DNA of 47,490 nucleotides. It comes from Croceibacterium_A sp035555595 (GTDB lineage Bacteria; Pseudomonadota; Alphaproteobacteria; Sphingomonadales; Sphingomonadaceae). This document shows positions 41,249-47,490 of the stretch, one piece after another; the stretch's first letter is position 1, and each line of letters opens with the position of its first letter. Location of the stretch: positions 1 to 47,490 of the forward strand of contig DATMGK010000041.1 of NCBI GenBank assembly GCA_035555595.1. Direction: 5' to 3'. The translations under genes were made by a program, and so were the position numbers. The notes below the pieces were generated by a model. The model saw nothing but the letters and a program-made list of their open reading frames with translations. It was not told where the DNA came from and searched no databases.

Positions 41249-43057
41249 TTAGCGAGGTTTGCGGGCTTCGCCTGAATGCTTTTTCGGCCGTGGGCGGGCG
41301 GCATCGCGATCACCCGGTTTGCCGTGGTTCGCGGGGCGTTTGCCACGCGGCGGTCCGCTATTCGGCCCCTTGCGCGGTGGGCCTGAGGGCCTGCCATGAC
41401 CGCCGGAGCCGCCGCCGGAACCCTTGCGATGCTGGCGCGCCGCATCGCGGGGAGTATCGGGCGCGAGCACGATGGTGACATCGCCCCCGTCTTCCGTTCC
41501 GGCCGTGCGGGCCACAGCGGCGGCGAACTTGTCAGATATGGCGCGGGGGACCTGGAAATGCGTCTGGTTGGCGCTGATCCGGATGGCCCCAACCTCGTTA
41601 CGGGTGATATGCCCGCGACGGCACAGCAGAGGCAGGAGCCAGCGGGGATCGGCGTTCTGGCGCCGACCGATATCGATGCTGAACCAGACCACATCCTCAA
41701 ACCCGGCGCGGTGGCGTTCCTGCCGTTCGTTCTGGCGCGCCTCTGGCGTATTGGCGGTGAGATCTTCGGCCTGCGGCATGGCGGCGCGATGGGCGTGGAC
41801 CAGCGCCGCGGCGATATCTTCCACGCTGCGTTGTGCGAGAAGCTGTGCGGCCAGTTCCCGATCTTCATCGTCGAACTCAATCGGTTCAAGCATCGAATTG
41901 AGCAGGCGCTGCCGGTCATTCTGGCGGATGGCGTCAGCAGTGGGCGCATCGATCCAGTCGGCGGTGATCCGTGCGCCGCGCAGCATCGATTCCACCCGCC
42001 TGCGACGGGGGTAGGGGACGATCATGACGGCCGTGCCCTTCTTACCCGCGCGGCCCGTGCGGCCGGAACGGTGCTGAAGGGTTTCCGCATCGCGGGGAAT
42101 TTCGACATGGATCACGAGGCTGAGCGACGGCAGATCGATGCCGCGCGCGGCCACATCGGTGGCGACGCAGACGCGCGCCCGACGATCGCGCAGGGCCTGC
42201 AGCGCCTGATTGCGCTCGCTCTGCGAGTGTTCCCCCGACAGTGCGACCACGGCAAAGCCGCGTTCCTGCAAGGTGGCGTGCAGGCGGCGGACGTTTTCGC
42301 GCGTGGCGCAGAACAGCATCGCCGTTTCCGCCTCGTGAAAGCGCAGCAGGTTCACCACCGCATGTTCGATTTCCGCCGGGCTGACGGTGACGGCCTGATA
42401 AGTGATGTCACCATGCCCGCGATCGTCACCCACGGTGGAGATACGCAACGCATCGCGCTGATAGCGGCGGGCGAGGTTGGCGATGGGCGGCGGCATCGTG
42501 GCGGAGAACAGCAGAGTGCGGCGGCTGTCCGGCGCGGCGTCGAGAATCTCTTCCAGATCTTCGCGAAAGCCCATGTCCAGCATCTCGTCCGCTTCATCGA
42601 GGACGATGGTTCGCATCAGGGCGAGATCGAGCGCCCCGCGTTCCAGATGATCGCGCAGCCGCCCCGGAGTGCCGACGACGATCTGCGGATTGTCGCGCAG
42701 AGCGCGCCGTTCCTTCGACGGGTCCATGCCGCCGACGCAGGTCGCGACCCGCGCCCCGGCCTTCCCATAGAGCCAGATGAGTTCGCGGCTGACCTGAAGC
42801 GCCAGTTCCCGCGTAGGGGCGATGACCAGAGCCAGCGGGCTGGCGGCCCCTTCTACCCCGCCTTGGGCGCTCAGCAGTTCGGATGCCATGGCCAGCCCGA
42901 AGGCCACCGTCTTGCCCGAGCCGGTCTGTGCGGACACCAGAAGATCGCGGCCGATCGCATCAGGCTGCATCACTGCGGCCTGAACGGGCGTAAGGTCGGA
43001 ATAGCCGCGCGCGGCCAAAGCTTCGCCGAGAACCGGCGGAATGTCAGGAAAAAGCAT
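41249..43057 (-). CDS. DEAD-box RNA helicase
   Basis: With the ATG at 43057 the product has 602 residues: Q-motif YSDLTPVQ (19-26), Walker A AQTGSGKT (43-50), PTRELALQ, DEAD (154-157), SAT (185-187) and HRSGRTGRAG. A DbpA-like RNA-binding domain lies near 450-530, and the tail is basic and Gly/Pro/Arg-rich. In-frame ATGs at 43087 and 43108 would extend the N-terminus; 43087 has a better ribosome site, but 43057 matches the family start. It may act in ribosome assembly or RNA turnover. Confidence 0.94.
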   Translation of the reverse strand: MLFPDIPPVLGEALAARGYSDLTPVQAAVMQPDAIGRDLLVSAQTGSGKTVAFGLAMASELLSAQGGVEGAASPLALVIAPTRELALQVSRELIWLYGKAGARVATCVGGMDPSKERRALRDNPQIVVGTPGRLRDHLERGALDLALMRTIVLDEADEMLDMGFREDLEEILDAAPDSRRTLLFSATMPPPIANLARRYQRDALRISTVGDDRGHGDITYQAVTVSPAEIEHAVVNLLRFHEAETAMLFCATRENVRRLHATLQERGFAVVALSGEHSQSERNQALQALRDRRARVCVATDVAARGIDLPSLSLVIHVEIPRDAETLQHRSGRTGRAGKKGTAVMIVPYPRRRRVESMLRGARITADWIDAPTADAIRQNDRQRLLNSMLEPIEFDDEDRELAAQLLAQRSVEDIAAALVHAHRAAMPQAEDLTANTPEARQNERQERHRAGFEDVVWFSIDIGRRQNADPRWLLPLLCRRGHITRNEVGAIRISANQTHFQVPRAISDKFAAAVARTAGTEDGGDVTIVLAPDTPRDAARQHRKGSGGGSGGHGRPSGPPRKGPNSGPPRGKRPANHGKPGDRDAARPRPKKHSGEARKPR

Positions 43058-43162
43058 CGGCGCCAGATAGGCGTGTCTGCGCCACATGGCATCCCATTTA
43101 CGAAACATTTTTTTGCAGTGCGGCAAAAACCTCGCCAGCCTGCAAAATCTGATGTCTGGCCC

Positions 43163-43543
43163 TTAGCGGCGATGGGCGCGCCAGTTGCCGATGTGCGCCC
43201 GGATCACGATGAGTCCGCCGACCACGGTGAGCGCGACTTCCATCGTCTCTTCAGGAACGAACAGGGCCGTCGCGATCAGGCCGAGGCCGACCGCGCCGGT
43301 GATGGCCGGGCCTGCCGCGCGGTGCCGCCGCCAGCCGCGCAGCAGTGCGAAGCCGGTGACGGGCAGGGCCATGCCAAGCAGCACCCTGTGCGTCCATTCG
43401 TCACCCGGCAGCGTAACCGCGAAAAAGGGGAGCAGGGCCGCAATCAGCGGAAGCGCGAGGCAGTGAATCAGGCAGATGCCGGATATCATCATCCCCATCC
43501 GGTCCAGCCCCGACAGGCGCGTGCTGCCGACATTTCCACTCAT
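43163..43543 (-). CDS. MerC-domain membrane protein
   Basis: The 126-residue protein has four hydrophobic segments and the metal-binding ICLIHCLALPLIAALLP helix with a Cys-x3-Cys-like pair, as in MerC. In alphaproteobacteria MerC-like proteins often belong to zinc responses rather than mercury operons. A strong AGGAGG ribosome site precedes the ATG, and a Zur-like palindrome lies about 70 bases upstream. No mer genes are nearby. Confidence 0.88.
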   Translation of the reverse strand: MSGNVGSTRLSGLDRMGMMISGICLIHCLALPLIAALLPFFAVTLPGDEWTHRVLLGMALPVTGFALLRGWRRHRAAGPAITGAVGLGLIATALFVPEETMEVALTVVGGLIVIRAHIGNWRAHRR

Positions 43544-43612
43544 CAAAATCCTCCTGACGGGATGAAACGACGCTGCGCCGCGCCGAAGGGAACGGCGTGC
43601 GGCTGGTCGATA

Positions 43613-43629
43613 ATGATATATTATATCAT
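43613..43629. promoter_or_regulatory. Zur-like palindrome upstream of merC-like gene
   Basis: ATGATATATTATATCAT is a perfect 17-bp palindrome in an otherwise GC-rich region. It resembles the zinc regulator box pattern (ATGTTATA-N-TATAACAT). It sits between the MerC gene (minus) and the CHAP gene (plus) and could control either. Confidence 0.55.
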
Positions 43630-43680
43630 AACTGGCGCGACGGATCGGGTATTTCAAGTGGGTGGGAGGATTTTCCGGAC

Positions 43681-44219
43681 ATGGCCGGGTTTCTTGCAAA
43701 GCGGGCACGACCCGGATGGCGGCTGGCGGGCCTGTTATCGGCGATCATTCTCGCAGCCATGGCGCCATCGACCGCGGCGGCGCAGCACCTGCAATGCGTG
43801 CCCTATGCGCGGCAGGTTTCGGGCATCGACCTGTATGGCAACGCGCATCTGTGGTGGGACAAGGCCGAGGGGCGATTTGGCCGGGGCAGCGAACCGCGTG
43901 TGGGCGCGGTCATGGCGTTTCGCGCCAGCGCGGCGATGCCACTGGGCCATGTCGCGGTGGTGGGGGAGATCGTGGATGAACGGCATATCCTGCTGGATCA
44001 CGCCAATTGGTCTGGCCCCGGTATGATAGAGCGCCGCGCGCTGGCCCAGGATGTTTCGGACGCGGGCGACTGGAGCGCGGTGCGCGTGTGGTGGGGCCCG
44101 CAGGGGGCGCTGGGCGCGCGGGAGAACCCGGTATCGGCTTCATTTATAACGAGCCGCCCGAAACCCCCGGCGGCAGCGTGCTGGCCGATGCACATCGGGC
44201 ACAGGCGGGCGACGGCTGA
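43681..44219 (+). pseudogene. Exported CHAP-domain protein, frameshifted near its end
   Basis: A signal peptide (residues 1-34, ending TAAA) precedes a CHAP amidase domain with Cys39 (LQCVPYARQ), His90 (PLGHVAVV) and the HANW stretch at 107-110. Homologues end in a GFIY motif. Here, after GARENP at 44128, that tail (GIGFIYNEPPE..., stop at 44217-44219) is only found after a one-base shift, as if a C had been lost from the CCC at 44127-44129. Unshifted, the frame runs without stop into the RelA/SpoT gene. The domain itself is intact, so activity is possible. A sequencing error must be considered. Confidence 0.7.
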
Positions 44220-44286
44220 CACCCGCGACCGCGCGTTAACCGCTTTCCCCTTGCCGCACGGCGTGTTGCAACGCACATCAGAGGGG

Positions 44287-46374
44287 ATGCTTCGCCAATA
44301 TGAACTTGTTGAACGGGTCAAAGCCTATGACCCGGACGCCGACGAGGTGCTGCTTAACCGCGCCTATGTTTACACCGTGCAGAAGCATGGCAGCCAGAAG
44401 CGCGCCAGCGGCGACCCTTATTTCAGCCACCCGGTAGAAGTCGCCGGGCTGATGACCGACCTGAAGCTGGATCAGGAAACGATCATCACTGCGCTGCTGC
44501 ACGATACGGTGGAAGATACGCTGGCGACCATCGCCGATGTCGAAAAGAACTTCGGCCCCGAAGTCGCCCGGCTGGTGGATGGCGTGACCAAGCTGTCCAA
44601 GCTGGAACAGATGCCGGAGAACGAGCGGGCGGCGGAAAACCTGCGCAAGTTCTTCCTGGCGATGAGCGAGGACATCCGCGTGCTGATGGTGAAGCTGGGC
44701 GACCGGCTGCACAACATGCGCACGCTGCATTTCATCAAGAGCCCGGAAAAGCGCCGCCGCATCGCGCGTGAGACGATGGATCTCTATGCCCCGCTGGCGG
44801 AGCGGGTGGGCATGTATGAATACATGCGCGAGATGCAGTTGCTGGCCTTCGAGCAACTGGAACCCGAAGCCTATGCCACGATCACCGGGCGGCTGGAGCA
44901 GATCCGCAGCCAGGAAGGCGGGCAGGTCGACGCCATTGCCCTGAAGATGAAGCAGGCTCTGGCCGAAGCCGGCTTTGCCGTGGAGGTCTGGGGCCGGGAA
45001 AAGCACCCCTATTCCATCTGGCGGAAAATGGCGGAGCGGCACATGCCGTTCGAACAGATCACCGACATCTTCGCCTTCCGCGTGCTGACCGACAATGTGG
45101 AAGACTGCTATCGCGCACTGGGCGTGCTGCACCAGAGCTGGCAGTTCGTGCCGGGGCGGTTCAAGGACTATATCTCCACCCCCAAGACCAACGGCTATCG
45201 CAGCCTGCACACCACGCTGATCTATGAAAGTTCCATGCGGGTGGAAGTGCAGATCCGCACCCGCGACATGCACCGCACCAACGAATACGGTCTGGCCGCG
45301 CACTGGGCCTACAAGCAGGGCGACAAGCCCGACGGGCAGGTGGGCTGGCTGCGCGACCTGATCGAAATCGTGGACGCCAGCCACGACGCGGAAGAGCTGC
45401 TGGAGCATACCCGGCTGGCGATCTATCAGGACCGCATCTTCGCCTTCACGCCCAAGGGATCGCTGTTCCAGCTGCCCAAGGGGGCGACGCCGGTGGACTT
45501 CGCCTTCGCCGTCCACACCGATCTGGGCGCGCATACCGTGGGCGCGAAGATCAACGGCCGGCACATGCCGCTGCGGACCCAGCTCAACAACGGCGACGTG
45601 GTGGAAATCATCAAGGGCGCGAGTGCCGAGCCGCAGCTGTCATGGCTGGGCTTCGTCGTGACCGGCAAGGCACGCGCCGCCATCCGCCGCGCGGTGCGAG
45701 CCAAGGAGTTCGAGGAAGTGGCCGAGATCGGCCGCCAGCTGTTCGATCAGATCGCCGCCCGCCTGCCGGCAAAGATCGGCAAGAAGGCAATCGCCGCGGC
45801 TGTCGAACGGCTGGAACTGGAGGATGAGGACGAACTGATGCACGCCATCGGTTCCGCCAAGCTGGACGATCGCGAGGTGATGGAAGCGCTCGTCCCCGGC
45901 AGCACCGCCGATCTGCCGGAAGAGCCGGGGCAGGGACAGGGGCAGGTGATTTCCATCAAGGGGCTGACGCCCGGCATGGGCTTCACCCTGGCCGAATGCT
46001 GCCACCCGGTGCCGGGCGACCGGATCGTGGGCCTGCGGGTGAAAGGCGAAGGGGTGACGGTCCATTCGATCGACTGCCTTGAACTGGCCAGCGGCGTCGA
46101 TTCCGACTGGGTGGACCTGTCATGGGGCGAACGGTCGCAGGGCGCGGTCGGGCGGCTGCGTGTGGTGCTCTATCACCGGCTGGGCACGCTGGCGGAAATG
46201 GCCGGCATCTTCGCCAAAAATCACGCCAACGTGGTGACGCTGAAGCAGACGCAGCTGGACGATCCGTTCCACACTTACGACGTGCAACTGGAAGTGCAGG
46301 ACCTGGCGCACCTGACCCGCATCGTCAGCGCGCTGAGAGCGAGCGACGCAGTGGCGGAGGCAGAGCGGATTTAG
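44287..46374 (+). CDS. rsh: RelA/SpoT bifunctional (p)ppGpp synthetase/hydrolase
   Basis: From the ATG at 44287 the product has 695 residues, the usual length for an alphaproteobacterial Rsh. It has an HD hydrolase domain (His72-Asp73 in LLHDTVED), a synthetase domain (about 235-345: RFKDYISTPKTNGYRSLHTTL), a TGS domain (about 385-445: FAFTPKGSLFQLPKGATPVDF), a helical/zinc-finger-like region ending in ECCHPVPGDRIVG, and a C-terminal ACT domain. It makes and degrades the stringent alarmone. The frame is open upstream into the CHAP gene because of that gene's frameshift; the normal start is supported by AGAGGGG just before the ATG. Confidence 0.95.
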   Translation: MLRQYELVERVKAYDPDADEVLLNRAYVYTVQKHGSQKRASGDPYFSHPVEVAGLMTDLKLDQETIITALLHDTVEDTLATIADVEKNFGPEVARLVDGVTKLSKLEQMPENERAAENLRKFFLAMSEDIRVLMVKLGDRLHNMRTLHFIKSPEKRRRIARETMDLYAPLAERVGMYEYMREMQLLAFEQLEPEAYATITGRLEQIRSQEGGQVDAIALKMKQALAEAGFAVEVWGREKHPYSIWRKMAERHMPFEQITDIFAFRVLTDNVEDCYRALGVLHQSWQFVPGRFKDYISTPKTNGYRSLHTTLIYESSMRVEVQIRTRDMHRTNEYGLAAHWAYKQGDKPDGQVGWLRDLIEIVDASHDAEELLEHTRLAIYQDRIFAFTPKGSLFQLPKGATPVDFAFAVHTDLGAHTVGAKINGRHMPLRTQLNNGDVVEIIKGASAEPQLSWLGFVVTGKARAAIRRAVRAKEFEEVAEIGRQLFDQIAARLPAKIGKKAIAAAVERLELEDEDELMHAIGSAKLDDREVMEALVPGSTADLPEEPGQGQGQVISIKGLTPGMGFTLAECCHPVPGDRIVGLRVKGEGVTVHSIDCLELASGVDSDWVDLSWGERSQGAVGRLRVVLYHRLGTLAEMAGIFAKNHANVVTLKQTQLDDPFHTYDVQLEVQDLAHLTRIVSALRASDAVAEAERI

Positions 46375-46402
46375 GGTCGGGACGGGGGCGAGTTCGGGGG
46401 GG

Positions 46403-46723
46403 CTAGAGCAACTCCAGCTCCACCTCCACCGCATCGCCGAAATTCAGCTTCTCAGCGATCCGTACTGGTTTCTTGATCGGCAGGAACCAGCCGCCGGATT
46501 TCTGCGGAAACACTGATGTGCGCCAGTGGTGATTGCCCACCCGCACCGCGACCTTGACCGATCCGAAGCCGCGCCGCTTGCCGATTTCGAGCCGCCGCAT
46601 CAATTCGTGCGCGGCGATGGAATCGGCGATGTCACCCGTCAGGGTGATCCAGCCCATCGGATCGAACCCTTCTTCGATGAAGTATTCTTCCAGCGAGGCA
46701 GTGAAGTGCAGGGTTTCGGTCAT
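46403..46723 (-). CDS. DUF1905 protein
   Basis: The 106-residue protein has the DUF1905 beta-barrel pattern: LHFTASLEEYF, MGWITLTGDIADSI, FGSVKVAVRVGNHHWRTSVFPQKSGGWFLPIKKPVR and a GDAVEVELEL end. Function of the family is unknown. It lies three bases after the cyclophilin gene on the same strand and converges with rsh. Confidence 0.85.
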   Translation of the reverse strand: MTETLHFTASLEEYFIEEGFDPMGWITLTGDIADSIAAHELMRRLEIGKRRGFGSVKVAVRVGNHHWRTSVFPQKSGGWFLPIKKPVRIAEKLNFGDAVEVELELL

Positions 46724-46726
46724 TCA

Positions 46727-47490
46727 TCACCCCCGCACACGCCTCACCGGCACCTGCACGTTGCACAGGTCCACCCCGCCAGCCGGTGTGCGATAGAACG
46801 CATCGTTGCGGTTGGCGCGTACCTGAACGTAGCGGGCGAAACTCTCGCTATCGCTAGCGAGGTATTCGAAGCGCGGGCGCTCATCCTCCGCCAGTTCGTC
46901 CCCCAGCCGCACGGAAAGGATCGGCACGCGTAGCGCGGCATCGTCATAGACGCCCGCATCGCCCCTGCCGCGCGGCAGGGTGGCAAGGTGCTCGATCCCC
47001 TCGATCACACGGCCGACCACTGCGATATTGCGATCGAGCTGGCGCGGGGCATGGCCGATCACCGCGTAGAGCTCCGCCCCGGTTCCGGTATCGGGCGACA
47101 GATCGCGCGCCACGCCCACCGATCCATAGCAATGGACCGGCCACGCCGTTCGCCCACCGCTGTCATCCAGCCCGATCGGCCAGCCCGCGACAAAGGCGGT
47201 GACAGTGTATGAATCGAGCCAGCGGTTGATCACGATCTCCTCCCGCTGAGGCGTCAGGATAAAATCCCGGCCATCCTCCGGACCCGGCTGGACGGGCGTG
47301 ACATAGTCGCTCTCCGCCACGACGTTCATTCCCGGCGGGAGAGGTCTTGCCTGCGCCTCGTTATCCTCTCCATCGCCCCACTGCGCGACCCAGTTATCGA
47401 CCACGCGATAGACGCTGGTTCCATCCCACCAATGCGCGCGGGCGAGGGTGCGGATGTTTTCCACCCAACCCTGGCTGAACGGCGGGGGCA
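46727..47490 (-). CDS. Cyclophilin-type peptidyl-prolyl isomerase (5' end outside window)
   Basis: The frame is open to the window edge; the GTG at 47464 is only an internal codon, since residues before it (PFSQGW) match the family. The visible 250-odd residues have WWDGTSVYRVVDNWVAQWGDG, CYGSVGVARD and AVVGRVIEGIEHLATLPRGRG, with the cyclophilin core of cis-trans isomerases. A signal peptide would lie beyond the edge. Such large cyclophilins are periplasmic folding factors in sphingomonads. Confidence 0.85.
   Translation of the reverse strand, partial: PPPFSQGWVENIRTLARAHWWDGTSVYRVVDNWVAQWGDGEDNEAQARPLPPGMNVVAESDYVTPVQPGPEDGRDFILTPQREEIVINRWLDSYTVTAFVAGWPIGLDDSGGRTAWPVHCYGSVGVARDLSPDTGTGAELYAVIGHAPRQLDRNIAVVGRVIEGIEHLATLPRGRGDAGVYDDAALRVPILSVRLGDELAEDERPRFEYLASDSESFARYVQVRANRNDAFYRTPAGGVDLCNVQVPVRRVRG

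Noticed and set aside
41396..44026. An 876-codon open frame on the plus strand
   Set aside because: It lies opposite the DEAD-box helicase and MerC genes, has no family motifs and has the skewed composition of an antisense frame in GC-rich DNA.

Overview
The window is a GC-rich chromosomal segment of an alphaproteobacterium, most likely a sphingomonad (Novosphingobium/Sphingobium/Sphingopyxis type). The evidence is a LigM-type O-demethylase with its one-carbon enzymes, an alphaproteobacterial SspB, a Tol-Pal operon headed by ybgC, a Fur-box TonB receptor and the general protein similarities. I see no rRNA, tRNA, CRISPR array, transposase or phage gene. The genome is densely packed, and many genes overlap by 1 or 4 bases (ATGA/TGATG junctions).

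Layout. 1-0.3 kb: end of a CorA-type transporter, then a perfect 30-bp inverted repeat. 0.5-4.7 kb: a C1/O-demethylation module, metF-folD on the minus strand facing an alpha/beta hydrolase and ligM on the plus strand, closed by a bidirectional terminator. 4.7-8.1 kb: a Fur-box-controlled TonB receptor with a DUF6607 partner. 8.1-14.5 kb: an exported protein, then two divergent catabolic units: SnoaL-like / zinc-site MetE-barrel protein / IclR regulator on minus, and GMC oxidoreductase / SnoaL-like / SDR / DUF3237 on plus. 14.55-15.33 kb: a CbiM-like metal transporter component behind a perfect FNR/FixK-type palindrome, but split by an in-frame TAG. 15.6-17.7 kb: small membrane and stress-type proteins and dapD. 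17.8-21.8 kb: a lipoprotein subtilisin autotransporter, gmk, a small unknown and sspB. 21.9-25.9 kb: hisB-yciI-hisH-hisA-(membrane protein)-hisF-hisE-HIT. 26-30.4 kb: ybgC-tolQ-tolR-tolA-tolB-pal. 30.4-34.8 kb: a small exported protein, a J-domain protein, an exported unknown, a PLP enzyme of the cystathionine gamma-synthase family, a 434-base non-coding stretch with helically phased repeats, and infC. 34.8-39.2 kb: PdeM-type phosphoesterase, hemF, a RelE/NadS-type toxin-antitoxin pair with a readable promoter-operator, a HbpS/GlcG protein and a membrane diguanylate cyclase. 39.3-47.5 kb: a lipoprotein M1 peptidase, a DEAD-box helicase, MerC with a Zur-like palindrome, a frameshifted CHAP protein whose frame runs into the RelA/SpoT homologue, a DUF1905 protein and the start-truncated cyclophilin at the edge.

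How genes work together. LigM would move aryl methyl groups onto tetrahydrofolate, MetF would oxidise 5-methyl-THF and FolD would take it to 10-formyl-THF. The TonB receptor and DUF6607 protein look like one iron-regulated uptake unit. The MetE-barrel/GMC/SDR/SnoaL/DUF3237 set looks like an uncharacterised catabolic pathway with its own IclR regulator, and is the best candidate here for something not yet described. The his and tol-pal blocks are conventional, apart from the yciI and membrane-protein insertions in his.
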